Source: Arthrobacter_D sp015752045
Lineage (GTDB): Bacteria; Actinomycetota; Actinomycetes; Actinomycetales; Micrococcaceae
Direction of reading: 5' to 3'
Assembly: GCF_015752045.1 (NCBI RefSeq)
Contig: NZ_JADOUS010000001.1
Coordinates: 440,636 to 504,635, forward strand
DNA length: 64,000 bases
Shown here: positions 43,003-51,163 of the stretch, in pieces
Position numbering within the stretch: the first letter of the stretch is position 1
Layout of the letters: each line of letters begins with the position of its first letter
Position numbers and translations under genes: made by a program
The notes under the pieces: generated by a model
Database searches by the model: none
Told to the model about the DNA's origin: nothing
The model's input: the letters and a program-made list of their open reading frames with translations, nothing else

Positions 43003-44223
43003 ATGGCTTCGGACAACATCGCGGACATCCTGACCCCGGAGGGCTGGGAGCTGCTGAACTCGCTCGGGCCCTACACCGAGGCCGACAGCCTGCGCCTCAC
43101 CGGGCAGCTGCGGAAGGCCGGCTACTCCCCCGAGGTGGTCGCCGCCGCGCTCACCCAGTCACGGCTCCGGGCGAAGGCCTCCGCCAAGTTCGGCCCCTTC
43201 GCCGAGCGCATGATCTTCACGGCGGCCGGGCTCGAGCAGGCCACGCGCCTGACGGTCGCGGCACGCCACGCCCAGCGCTTCGTCGACGTCGGCCTCGTCA
43301 GGATCGCCGACCTCGGCTGCGGGCTCGGCGCGGACAGCATGGCCCTGGCCACCCTCGACCGCGACGTCACCGCCGTCGAGCTCGACGAGACGACCGCCGC
43401 TGCCGCGACGATGAACCTGCTCCCCTTCCCCAACGCGCGCGTCGTCAACGCCGACGCCTCCTCCGTCGACACCACCGCGTACGACGGCGTCTGGCTCGAC
43501 CCGGCGCGCAGGACGACGACGACGTCGGGCACGTCCCGCCTGTTCGACCCCGAGGCGTTCTCACCCCCGCTGTCCTTCGTGCAGGGACTCGCGGACGGCG
43601 GCATGCCGGTGGGCGTGAAGATGGGCCCGGGCATGCCGCACGGCTCCATCCCGGCGACCTGCGAGGCACAGTGGGTCTCCGTGGACGGCGACGTCACGGA
43701 GGTGGCCCTCTGGTTCAACGCGCTCCGCCGTGACGGCGTCCGGCGGGCAGCCCTCGTGATCGGTGCGCAGGGTGCCGCGGAGATGATGTCGGAGCGGGAC
43801 TTCGGGGACGGACCGACGGCCGCCATCGGCGGACCCGCCGGATACCTCTACGAGCCCGACGGCGCCGTCATCCGCGCCGAACTCGTGGCGGACCTCGCCG
43901 CGCAGCTCGGCGGGCACCTGCTGGATCCGATGATCGCCTACATCTGTGCGCCGTCGTTCACCGATACCCCCTTCGCGCGCGCCTACCGGGTCCTCGAGGT
44001 CCGGCCGTACAACGTCAGGGCGCTGAAGACCTGGGTCCGCACCGAGGGGATCGGGGTCCTCGACATCAAGAAGCGCGGCACCTCGGTCACCCCCGAGGAG
44101 GTCCGCAAGCAGCTGCTGACCGGGTCGGGCAAGGGCCGGAAGAAGGCCACCCTCGTCCTCACGCGCATCGGGGACGAGCGCGTGGCCATCGTCGTCGAGC
44201 CCGTGTCGGCGTCCGGTCCCTAG
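43003..44223 (+). CDS. Class I SAM-dependent methyltransferase with THUMP-like domain
   Basis: A 406-residue protein: an N-terminal helical region, a Rossmann methyltransferase core with motif I RIADLGCGLGADSMAL (near 100-115), motif II VTAVELDE and YDGVWLDPARR, and a C-terminal THUMP-like domain ending in KKRGTSVTPEEVRKQL. THUMP-type proteins usually modify RNA, so tRNA or rRNA is the likely substrate, but the position is unknown. TAGGCT-N6-ATG indicates a leaderless start. Its stop overlaps the stop of the convergent DUF503 gene by four bases. Confidence 0.88.
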   Translation: MASDNIADILTPEGWELLNSLGPYTEADSLRLTGQLRKAGYSPEVVAAALTQSRLRAKASAKFGPFAERMIFTAAGLEQATRLTVAARHAQRFVDVGLVRIADLGCGLGADSMALATLDRDVTAVELDETTAAAATMNLLPFPNARVVNADASSVDTTAYDGVWLDPARRTTTTSGTSRLFDPEAFSPPLSFVQGLADGGMPVGVKMGPGMPHGSIPATCEAQWVSVDGDVTEVALWFNALRRDGVRRAALVIGAQGAAEMMSERDFGDGPTAAIGGPAGYLYEPDGAVIRAELVADLAAQLGGHLLDPMIAYICAPSFTDTPFARAYRVLEVRPYNVRALKTWVRTEGIGVLDIKKRGTSVTPEEVRKQLLTGSGKGRKKATLVLTRIGDERVAIVVEPVSASGP

Positions 44224-44513
44224 TCCTCGCTGCTGAGGAGCCTTCGTCGGGCGCTCAGGAGCTCGACCTCCGGCCGGGCCGCGACGTACCGCTCCACGCG
44301 GTCCAGCACGTCCACCACGTGGTGCCGGTCCCCGCCGACCACACCGGCCCCGACGACGGCGCGGCGGTGCAGCTCCTGGTGCCCCACCTCCGCGACGGAG
44401 AGCTCGAACTTCCGCCGGAGGTCCGCCACGAGCGGGCGCACCACCGAACGTTTGCCCTTCAACGAATGCACATCGCCGAGCAGGACGTCGAACTCGATGA
44501 ACCCGATCCACAT
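44220..44513 (-). CDS. DUF503 family protein
   Basis: A 97-residue soluble protein of the DUF503 family (YlxP-like), with the family start WIGFIEFDVLLGDVHSLKGKRSVVRPL and AEVGHQELHRRAVVG in the middle. YlxP proteins are often found beside rbfA and truB and may take part in ribosome biogenesis; here it is solitary. AGGAGGA precedes the ATG. It converges on the methyltransferase gene with a four-base stop-to-stop overlap. Confidence 0.9.
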   Translation of the reverse strand: MWIGFIEFDVLLGDVHSLKGKRSVVRPLVADLRRKFELSVAEVGHQELHRRAVVGAGVVGGDRHHVVDVLDRVERYVAARPEVELLSARRRLLSSED

Positions 44514-44552
44514 GAGCGTCCTCCTCGTCGAGAGCCCCTCCCCGGGGCGGGC

Positions 44553-45569
44553 CTAGGCCGAATCGCGCCAGACGACCGTCGTGTCGAGCACCTGCACGGG
44601 ACTGGGCAGGCCGCGGATCTGGGCCAGCACCAGTTCCGCGGCGGTGCTGCCCAGCAGGTCGGCCGGCTGTCGGACGGTGGACAGCTGGGGCCGGGTACGC
44701 ACGGCCCAGCTGCTGTCGTCGAAGCCGACGATCCCGACGTCGTCGGGCACCTTCCGCCCCGACTCCTGGAGCGCGGTCATGGCGCCCGCGGCGACGGCGT
44801 CCGAGGACGCGAAGACGCCGTCGATCCCGGGGCAGCGACGCAGCAGTTCCTGCATGCCCTCGAGCCCCGCGGCGTAGGTGTAGAGCGGGTACTCGACCAC
44901 CAGGGAGGCGTCGAACCGGTCGCCCATCGCGTCCCGGAACCCCGTGAAGCGGTCGTACCCGGAATCACGGTCCATGGCGCTGGCGATCATGCCGATCCTC
45001 CGGCGCCCGGTGTCCATGAGGCGCCGCGTGATCGCCCGGGCCGCGGCGGCATTGTCGATCGCGACGTACGGCAGGTCCGGCGTGCCGGGCGGGTGGCCGA
45101 CGAAGGCGGCCGGGACACCGATGTCGCGCACCGCGGAGGCGATGGGGTCGGAGGCCCGCGCGGAGACGATGACCGCGCCGTCCACGAGGCCTCCCCTGAG
45201 GTAGTCGGCGACCCTGCGGCTGTCCCTGTCGGAGTCGATGATGAGGGAGACGAGCTGGTAGTCCGCCTTGGAGAGCACGGCGTTCGCCCCGAGGAGGATG
45301 GAGCCGATGTTGGGGTCCTCGAACAGGAGCGAGTGCGGCTCGTGGATGATCAGGGCGATCGCCCGGGATTCCTGCGTGACGAGGTTCCTGGCCGCGGAGT
45401 TGCGCACGTAGCCCACCCGCGCGATCGCCTCCTCGACGGCGATGCGCGCTTCGTCGGAGACATACCGTTCGCCGTTGACGACCCGCGAGACGGTCCCGCG
45501 CGAGAGCCCTGCCGCGGTGGCGACGTCGTTGATGGTCGCCCGGCGTGAACGGGTGCGGATCGGGGGCAT
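44553..45569 (-). CDS. LacI family transcriptional regulator
   Basis: A 338-residue repressor with the N-terminal helix-turn-helix and hinge (TINDVATAAGLSRGTVSRVVNGERYVSDEARI, about 12-45) and a periplasmic-binding-type sensor domain (65-335) ending in the usual TTVRQPxxxLG region (here LSTVRQPADLLG). TAAAGT six bases before the ATG gives a leaderless start. An operator-like site just upstream shares ten bases with the operators of the galactoside operon at 52.8 kb, so it may control that operon and itself. No sugar gene is adjacent. Confidence 0.9.
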   Translation of the reverse strand: MPPIRTRSRRATINDVATAAGLSRGTVSRVVNGERYVSDEARIAVEEAIARVGYVRNSAARNLVTQESRAIALIIHEPHSLLFEDPNIGSILLGANAVLSKADYQLVSLIIDSDRDSRRVADYLRGGLVDGAVIVSARASDPIASAVRDIGVPAAFVGHPPGTPDLPYVAIDNAAAARAITRRLMDTGRRRIGMIASAMDRDSGYDRFTGFRDAMGDRFDASLVVEYPLYTYAAGLEGMQELLRRCPGIDGVFASSDAVAAGAMTALQESGRKVPDDVGIVGFDDSSWAVRTRPQLSTVRQPADLLGSTAAELVLAQIRGLPSPVQVLDTTVVWRDSA

Positions 45570-45575
45570 ACACGT

Positions 45576-45595
45576 ACTTTAGCCGAGCGTTCACG
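45576..45595 (-). promoter_or_regulatory. lacI-type gene promoter (-10) with overlapping operator-like site
   Basis: TAAAGT on the minus strand (45576-45581) lies six bases before the ATG. Directly upstream, 45582-45595 on the plus strand reads GCCGAGCGTTCACG, which shares GAGCGTTCAC with the second galactoside-operon operator. The overlap suggests self-repression. Confidence 0.5.
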
Positions 45596-46025
45596 AGCCG
45601 TTTCCGTGTCGGGGATGACCGGCAGAGTACTCTGGGGGAAGTTGTCTAGAAGAAGGCGGCTGTTTCTCCGGTTCTCCTCCTCGTTGTCCCCGCCACCGCG
45701 CCGGGCATCGTTCAGCAGAGTCCCATCCCCCGATCGGGGCGTGCAGCAATGACCCACCAGGAAGCCCTTCTTCCCCGACTCCCCGCGGGCGGATCGCTGA
45801 TCCGTTCTCCGCGCCATACCGACGAGGCCGCCGGATCCCGGCATGCCCGTCCGCTCTCCGCGATGCCCTCCGTCTGCCTGCCCTGACGCCCTCGGGCGCC
45901 CTGACTCCTCCTGTTCCGCGACCGAGCCGCGACCGCGCCCTCCCCGCGCATCCACGCCGCCCCGGGCGAGCGACCCCGCCGGATCACCCCTCGGCGCCTG
46001 CCTCCGACTGCAAAGGATCATCCTC
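45596..46025. other. Intergenic region of about 430 bases without a recognised gene
   Basis: Between the LacI-type gene and the next plus-strand gene. The only structures seen are a CCCCGATCGGGG palindrome near 45728-45739 and the hairpin CGGATC-GCT-GATCCG (45790-45804). An open frame enters from 45843 but has non-coding composition. It may be a long leader of the next gene, which has a normal ribosome-binding site. No known RNA family was recognised. Confidence 0.5.
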
Positions 46026-46355
46026 ATGACGCAGCACATCGAGCATTTCCTCCAGGCCACCACCACGATCACCACCGACGGAGCCCTGGTCTCCGTCGAC
46101 GAGCTCGAGTCCCTCTACGTGTACTGGTGCTCCCGGAACAGCGAGGACCCCTCCGCCACGGAGCAGGTCGTCGCAGCCCTCGAGCGGCACGGCGTGGAGC
46201 CGGCCACCCGCGACGGCGTAGATTACGTCGAAGGGCTCGTCCTGACCGGCAGCCTCGTGACCGATTTCATCCTCTCGTGCGAGTTCACGGGCATCTGGGG
46301 TGTCCCGGCGGCCTACGAGCCGGCGACGGCACTGGACGCCGCGACGGCGTCCTAG
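46026..46355 (+). CDS. Hypothetical protein
   Basis: A 109-residue acidic soluble protein that I do not recognise. It has no signal or membrane segment. The middle (SVDELESLYVYWCSRNSEDPSATEQVVAAL) looks like two helices in a winged-helix-like arrangement, with VDYVEGLVLTGSLVTDFIL following, so a small DNA-binding-like fold is possible. AAAGGAT precedes ATG 46026. It lies 47 bases upstream of the YbaK gene on the same strand. Confidence 0.65.
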   Translation: MTQHIEHFLQATTTITTDGALVSVDELESLYVYWCSRNSEDPSATEQVVAALERHGVEPATRDGVDYVEGLVLTGSLVTDFILSCEFTGIWGVPAAYEPATALDAATAS

Positions 46356-46402
46356 CGGGCCTACCGAGCAGGCATGCATGGGCGACGACACGCAGGAGTG
46401 AT

Positions 46403-46918
46403 GTGGGCAGGAAGACGACGGGACCACGCAGCACGCCCGCCCTGGCCGCCCTAACGGCCGCGGCCATCCCCTTCACGGCGCACCCCTACAGCCACGAGGA
46501 GGGTGCCTCCTCCTACGGACTCGAGGCCGCCGCAGCGCTGGGCATCGAGCCGGAGCGGGTCTTCAAGACCCTGATGGCGAGCGTCGACGGGACGCTGGTC
46601 GCCGCCGTCGTCCCCGTCAGCGGTCCACTCGACCTCAAGGCCCTGGCCTCGGCGCTCGGCCGGCGGAAGGCCGCGATGGCCGATCCCGACGCCGCCCGGC
46701 GGCGGACGGGCTATGTCCTTGGCGGGATCTCCCCCATCGGCCAACGGCAGGCATCCCCCGTCGTCGTCGACCTGTCCGCACTCGACCACGCGACCGTCTT
46801 CGTGTCCGGCGGCCAGCGGGGCCTGGACATCGAACTGGCCCCCGCAGACCTGGTGGCCGTCACGCACGCCCTGACCGCACCGATCGCGGGCGCCCGGCGT
46901 CGCTCCGCGGACCCATGA
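46403..46918 (+). CDS. ybaK: YbaK/EbsC family Cys-tRNA(Pro)/(Cys) deacylase
   Basis: Hydrolyses Cys wrongly attached to tRNA-Pro, a trans-editing factor for prolyl-tRNA synthetase. The 171-residue protein has the YbaK-type motifs ERVFKTLMASVDG and the catalytic-site Lys in this segment, GYVLGGISPIGQ (near 105-116) and VFVSGGQRGLDIELAPADL. GTG 46403 has AGGAG five bases upstream. The convergent MarR gene ends four bases away. This is the second tRNA-editing protein in the window beside the AlaX-like one. Confidence 0.92.
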   Translation: MGRKTTGPRSTPALAALTAAAIPFTAHPYSHEEGASSYGLEAAAALGIEPERVFKTLMASVDGTLVAAVVPVSGPLDLKALASALGRRKAAMADPDAARRRTGYVLGGISPIGQRQASPVVVDLSALDHATVFVSGGQRGLDIELAPADLVAVTHALTAPIAGARRRSADP

Positions 46919-46922
46919 GGCC

Positions 46923-47393
46923 CTAGCCGGTGCGCGCGAGGTGCTTCAGGACCACCGCGGTCGAGTCCCGGAGGAACCGGTCGATCAGCTCCAGCTGGGC
47001 GTCGTCGTAGTCCGACATCATGACCGACAGATCCGCAGCGAGTGGCTGGAAGAACTCGTGCCCGAGCTGCACGGCCGCTGGCTCCACGATCAGCAGGACG
47101 CGACGCCGGTCCGTGGGATCCGGCTCCCGCCGGACATGCCCGGCCGCGAGCATGCGGTCGACGAGCGCCGTGACGGAGGCCGGCGTCAGGTCGAGGAGGT
47201 CGCCGAGCTGCCCCGAGGTGAGCGGCGTGCCGCGCCGGGCGGCTTCCATGAGTTCCATGACCGCCCGCGCCGCCGTGTGATGCATCCCGTACCGGGTCCC
47301 GAAGGCCCGGCTGAGGTCACCGGACACCGAGGAGAACCGCCGGAGCTTGGCGCTGACGTCCTTCTGGCGGTCCGGAGTCTTGTGCGGATCCAC
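46923..47393 (-). CDS. MarR family transcriptional regulator
   Basis: A 156-residue winged-helix dimer-type repressor with LTSGQLGDLLDLTPASVTALVDRMLAAGHVRREPDPTDRRR at the recognition helix and wing, in family order. GTG 47393 has TAGGAG at good spacing. It is divergent from the ABC exporter genes, and the 79-base gap has a palindrome that could be its operator, so it probably represses the exporter until a ligand, possibly a toxic compound, is bound. Confidence 0.92.
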   Translation of the reverse strand: MDPHKTPDRQKDVSAKLRRFSSVSGDLSRAFGTRYGMHHTAARAVMELMEAARRGTPLTSGQLGDLLDLTPASVTALVDRMLAAGHVRREPDPTDRRRVLLIVEPAAVQLGHEFFQPLAADLSVMMSDYDDAQLELIDRFLRDSTAVVLKHLARTG

Positions 47394-47416
47394 GCGGGAC
47401 TCCTACTCTTAGACGG

Positions 47417-47429
47417 TCGAACTATTCGA
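47417..47429. promoter_or_regulatory. Candidate MarR operator
   Basis: TCGAACTATTCGA is a perfect inverted repeat (TCGAA-N3-TTCGA) in the gap between the divergent MarR gene and the DrrA-type gene. No clear promoter boxes are visible, so the call rests on position and symmetry. Confidence 0.45.
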
Positions 47430-47472
47430 TCAGCTTACTTTATGTTCATCGAAAGAATATGGAGGTGCCTGC

Positions 47473-48483
47473 ATGGACGTATCCGAACCCGCCATCTCCG
47501 CCGACCACATCGTCCGCCGCTTCGGGGACAAGGTCGCGGTCGACGACGTCAGCCTCGCCGTCGCACCGGGTGAGATCTACGGATTCCTCGGGCCGAACGG
47601 TGCCGGCAAATCGACCCTCACCCGGGTCCTGTGCACCCTGATCACGCCGTCCGAGGGGCACGCCCGCGTGGCCGGGTACGACGTCGCCACCGAAGCGGAG
47701 GAGGTCCGGTTGCGCGTGGGCGTCGCATTGCAGGAGGCGGCGCTCGACGACCAGCAGACCGGGTCAGAGATGCTGGCGCTGCAGGGCCGCTTCTACGGGC
47801 TGTCGGCCGCGGCGACGCGCTCCCGCGTCGCCGAGCTGACGGACCTCATCGATATCGGCGAGGCCCTCGGGCAGCGGATCGGCACCTACTCCGGCGGCAT
47901 GAAGCGCCGCCTCGACCTGGCACTGGCCCTCGTGCACGACCCGGCCGTGCTGTTCCTCGACGAACCGACCACCGGGCTGGACCCGGTCAGCCGCGTCAAG
48001 GTGTGGCAGGAGGTCCGCCGGCTGAACACCGACCTGGGCATGACGGTCTTCCTCACCACGCAGTACCTGGAGGAGGCGGACGAGCTCGCCGACCGCGTGG
48101 GCATCATCAACAAGGGCACCCTGGTGGCCGAGGGCACCCCCACCGAGCTCAAGCGTGCCATCGGCACCGACGTCATCATCGTCACGCTCGGAGGGTCCGT
48201 CGACCGGGCGAGGGCGGCCCTCGAACGCCTCGGCACCGTCCAGCGGGTCGAGACGAGCGGGGAGACGCTGGTCCTCAGCGTCTCCGACGGGCCCTCGACG
48301 ATCAGTCCCGTCGCGGTGGCCCTGGCGGACGTACCGGGGGTGGACGTCCGAGAACTGTCCCTGCGCCGACCGTCGCTCGACGACGTGTTCCTCTCGGTCA
48401 CCGGCGAGCACATCAGCGACGACCGCGGCCCGGCCGGCGACCCGGCTGCCGCACCACGCGAATCCACGAGGGAGCGGGCATGA
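47473..48483 (+). CDS. DrrA-type ABC exporter ATP-binding protein
   Basis: A 336-residue ATPase of the DrrA/NodI class, which drives export of drugs or lipophilic natural products with a DrrB-type permease. Walker A GPNGAGKST (about 35-43), signature YSGGMKRRLDLAL, Walker B VLFLDEPTTGLDP and the switch region TTQYLEEADELADR are complete, and the C-terminal DrrA-specific extension is present. GGAGG precedes the ATG. The last bases overlap the permease start (ATGA). Export substrate unknown. Confidence 0.93.
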   Translation: MDVSEPAISADHIVRRFGDKVAVDDVSLAVAPGEIYGFLGPNGAGKSTLTRVLCTLITPSEGHARVAGYDVATEAEEVRLRVGVALQEAALDDQQTGSEMLALQGRFYGLSAAATRSRVAELTDLIDIGEALGQRIGTYSGGMKRRLDLALALVHDPAVLFLDEPTTGLDPVSRVKVWQEVRRLNTDLGMTVFLTTQYLEEADELADRVGIINKGTLVAEGTPTELKRAIGTDVIIVTLGGSVDRARAALERLGTVQRVETSGETLVLSVSDGPSTISPVAVALADVPGVDVRELSLRRPSLDDVFLSVTGEHISDDRGPAGDPAAAPRESTRERA

Positions 48484-49289
48484 CGACCATCAGCGGCACC
48501 ACGGGGCGCTCCGCCGCCGAACCGCGGCGCGCGGGTTTCCTGCGCGACCTCCTATCGGTCGCCACCCGCGCGCTCCGGGCCATCCCGCGCGCTCCCGCCG
48601 AGGTGATCCCCGCGCTGGTCATCCCGGTGTTCTTCTTCGTCGTCAATATCGGCGCCCTGGAGCCCGTGGCCGAGGCCACCGGGGTGGACAACTTCCGCGC
48701 CTTCCAGCTGCCCGTCGCCATCATCTTCGCGGTCACCGGCGTCTCCCGTGCCAGCAGCCTCGTCACGGACATCAGCAGCGGGTACTTCGACCGCCTGCTG
48801 CTGACCCCGATGCACCGGTCCGCCCTCCTGCTCGGGCTGATGGTCGCCGACCTGGTCCTCGTGATGGCCCTGTGCGTGCCGGTGCTGATCCTGGGATTCC
48901 TCGTCGGCGTCGAATTCACCACCGGTGCGGCCGGGATCATCGGGTTCATCGCGATCGCCGGCCTGTGGGGGCTCGCGTTCACCGGTTTCCCGTACGCGAT
49001 CGCCCTGCGCACCGGGAGCCCGGGTGCCGTCAACTCCTCCTTCCTGCTCTTCTTCCCCTTCGCCTTCCTCACCACGTCCTTCCTCCCGCAGGAGGCACTC
49101 ACGGGGTGGCTGGCCACGATCGCCGACTACAACCCGATCACCTACCTGCTCGCCGCGCTGAGGTCGCTCATCAGCGACGGCTGGGTGTGGGACGACCTGT
49201 GGCCCGGCTTCCTGGCCATCGCCGGCGTGGGGGCCGTCAGCTTCACGCTCGCCTTCGCCGCCCTGCGCGGACGGGTGTCCCGCGAGTGA
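48480..49289 (+). CDS. DrrB-type ABC exporter permease
   Basis: A 269-residue permease of the ABC-2 type with six helices. The signature region ASSLVTDISSGYFDRLLLTPMHRSALLLG is that of the DrrB/NodJ branch, where a short loop couples to the ATPase. It starts within the stop codon of the DrrA-type gene. Together they form the MarR-controlled exporter. Confidence 0.93.
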   Translation: MTTISGTTGRSAAEPRRAGFLRDLLSVATRALRAIPRAPAEVIPALVIPVFFFVVNIGALEPVAEATGVDNFRAFQLPVAIIFAVTGVSRASSLVTDISSGYFDRLLLTPMHRSALLLGLMVADLVLVMALCVPVLILGFLVGVEFTTGAAGIIGFIAIAGLWGLAFTGFPYAIALRTGSPGAVNSSFLLFFPFAFLTTSFLPQEALTGWLATIADYNPITYLLAALRSLISDGWVWDDLWPGFLAIAGVGAVSFTLAFAALRGRVSRE

Positions 49290-49323
49290 CGCCGCGCCCG
49301 TGCCATCGGACGACGCCGCTGGG

Positions 49324-49329
49324 TAGGCT
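49324..49329 (+). promoter_or_regulatory. -10 box of a probable leaderless GNAT transcript
   Basis: TAGGCT, six bases, then GTG 49336, with no ribosome-binding site. Confidence 0.5.
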
Positions 49330-49335
49330 GGGCCG

Positions 49336-49758
49336 GTGAGGATCACCGCGGAGGACACCCCTCCCCTGGACAGTGCCCTCGCGCTCTACGACTCCGTGGG
49401 GTGGACGGCCTACACGCGTGACCCCGACCGGCTCGCGCGGAGCCTCACGGGGTCCCACCTGGTCGTCACGGCATGGGACGACGACGGCGGCCTCATCGGG
49501 CTGGCGCGCACCGTCTCGGACGGGGAGTCGATCTGCTACATCCAGGACATCCTCGTACACCCCGCGTCCCGGCGCCACGGGGTGGCCCGCGCCCTGATGG
49601 AGGAGATCCGGGGGCGCTACGGTCATTGCATGTTCCTGGCCCTCAGCACCGACGCCGACGGGACGGAGGACGCGGCGCAGTCGCACCCGTTCTACCGCGC
49701 CCTGGGCTTCCGGTCCCACCCCGACCTCGGCCTGGCCGCCTTCGGCTACCGGCCGTGA
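49336..49758 (+). CDS. GNAT family N-acetyltransferase
   Basis: A 140-residue single-domain acetyltransferase. The acetyl-CoA loop is VHPASRRHGVARALMEEI (near 76-93), with DILVH before it and HPFYRALGFRSHPD at the end. The WTAYTRDPDRLARSL start is common in a group of small-molecule acetyltransferases. The acceptor is unknown. Its stop overlaps the next GNAT gene start (GTGA), so two different acetyltransferases are translationally coupled. Confidence 0.85.
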   Translation: MRITAEDTPPLDSALALYDSVGWTAYTRDPDRLARSLTGSHLVVTAWDDDGGLIGLARTVSDGESICYIQDILVHPASRRHGVARALMEEIRGRYGHCMFLALSTDADGTEDAAQSHPFYRALGFRSHPDLGLAAFGYRP

Positions 49759-50396
49759 CCGAACCGGGGCGTGCGCTGCTGCCCGACTGGCCGGAGGTGC
49801 CGCCGGCGTCCGGCAGCGTGAGCCTGCGGCAGGTCGAGGACCGGGACGCGGGCATGATCCGTGACCTGGCGACCGACCCCTACGTGCCCCTGATCGGCAC
49901 CCTGCCGCCGATGGCCGGCGAGGAGGAAGCCCTCGCCTACATCGCCCGCCAGCGCCAACGGCACCCGGAGGGGGCCGGCTTCTCCTTCGCGATCACCGAC
50001 GCCCGCACGGACCGGGCCCAGGGCGTCATCGGCCTGTGGCTGCGCGACTATCCCCTGGGGCGCGCGCAGGCCGGCTACGCCGTCGCCCCCGCCGCACGCG
50101 GCCGCGGGATCGCGACCGATGCCCTGCGTGCACTGGTCTCGTTCGCGTGGACTCTGCCGGGCCTGTACCGCGTGGAACTGCATATCGAGCCGTGGAACAC
50201 GGCATCCATCGGTGTCGCCCGCCGGGCCGGCTTCAGCTACGAGGGGCTCCTCGGCAGCTACCTGGAGATCGCCGGCGAGCGGCGCGACCTCGCTTCCTAC
50301 GCGTTGATCCGCACAGCACCACCGGAGACCGTCAGACCCCCGGACTCGGGGATGCCGACCGTGATCAGGGACGGCCGCCCCACATCGGAGCCCTGA
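49755..50396 (+). CDS. GNAT family N-acetyltransferase, RimJ-like branch
   Basis: A 213-residue acetyltransferase of the RimJ/RimL type, with the acetyl-CoA loop VAPAARGRGIATDALRAL and the following YRVELHIEPWNTASIGVARRAGF. The conserved domain should end at about YALIRTAPP (residue 184); the last 30 residues are encoded on the strand opposite the PhzF gene and look like read-through sequence, so this C-terminal tail is unusual. GTG 49755 overlaps the previous stop by four bases. Confidence 0.82.
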   Translation: MTEPGRALLPDWPEVPPASGSVSLRQVEDRDAGMIRDLATDPYVPLIGTLPPMAGEEEALAYIARQRQRHPEGAGFSFAITDARTDRAQGVIGLWLRDYPLGRAQAGYAVAPAARGRGIATDALRALVSFAWTLPGLYRVELHIEPWNTASIGVARRAGFSYEGLLGSYLEIAGERRDLASYALIRTAPPETVRPPDSGMPTVIRDGRPTSEP

Positions 50397-51133
50397 TGCA
50401 CGGTGAGCACGGCCGGCGGGACGATCTCGCCCCGCGCCCGCAGATAGGCGCCGAGCGATGCCGCCGCCGAACCGGTGGCGGGGTCCTCGCGCACGCCGCC
50501 GGGCGGGAAGGGGTTGCGGGCCTCGAAGACGTCCGGAGCGATCCGGTGCACGACGGCGACCGTCGCCCCCCAGCCGTGGGCGGCCATGAGCGCCTTGAGG
50601 CCGTCGTAGTCGTAGTCGAGGCCGCGCAGGACCGCCGCGTCACGGACGGGCACGATCGGGTGGATGTTGCCGGCGAAGGACAGCAGGACGGGCAGGTCGG
50701 GTGACAGGTCCTCCTCGGCGAGCCGCAGGTGCCGCAGCAGGTCCGTCCGGCCGACGGCGTCGATCCCGTCGACCCACGGTTCGACCGTCTCGAGGGACGC
50801 GACGAAGCGGTCGGCCACCCGGGCCGTCGTGAGCCCGAGCACTCCCACCGGCGTCGAGAGTGCCAGCGTCCCCGGTCCCTCGCGTTCGGCGAGCGCGACG
50901 CCCGTGGCGATCGTCGCGTGGCCGCAGAAGGGGATCTCCGCCTCGGGGGCGAAGTAGCGGACCGTGGCACGTCCCGGCAGGCGGCCGGAGATGAAGGCGC
51001 TCTCCGCATAGCCGAGCTCCGCGGCGATCGCCTGCATCCCGTCGGCGGTCAGGCCGTCGGCGTCGAGCACCACGCCGGCGGGGTTCCCGCCGTCGGGCCG
51101 GTCGGTGAACGCTGCATAGCGGAGGATCTCCAT
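50297..51133 (-). CDS. PhzF family phenazine-biosynthesis-like isomerase/epimerase
   Basis: A 278-residue protein of the PhzF/DapF fold, which catalyses proton shifts on small carboxylates; many members are housekeeping and not linked to phenazine. Motifs include YAAFTDRPDGGNPAGVVLDAD with the catalytic acid region, YFAPEAEIPFCGHATI (CGHAT), and ARNPFPPGGVREDPATGSAA. The start follows TAGCAT with a seven-base gap. The C-terminal 100 bases lie opposite the end of the GNAT gene. No phenazine genes are present. Confidence 0.9.
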   Translation of the reverse strand: MEILRYAAFTDRPDGGNPAGVVLDADGLTADGMQAIAAELGYAESAFISGRLPGRATVRYFAPEAEIPFCGHATIATGVALAEREGPGTLALSTPVGVLGLTTARVADRFVASLETVEPWVDGIDAVGRTDLLRHLRLAEEDLSPDLPVLLSFAGNIHPIVPVRDAAVLRGLDYDYDGLKALMAAHGWGATVAVVHRIAPDVFEARNPFPPGGVREDPATGSAAASLGAYLRARGEIVPPAVLTVHQGSDVGRPSLITVGIPESGGLTVSGGAVRINA

Positions 51134-51163
51134 GAGGCCGATGCTAGCGCGGCGCGGGGGACA

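Noticed and set aside
50297..51133. Phenazine biosynthesis
   Set aside because: Only a PhzF-fold protein is present. PhzF homologs are common housekeeping genes and no other phz gene occurs in the window.
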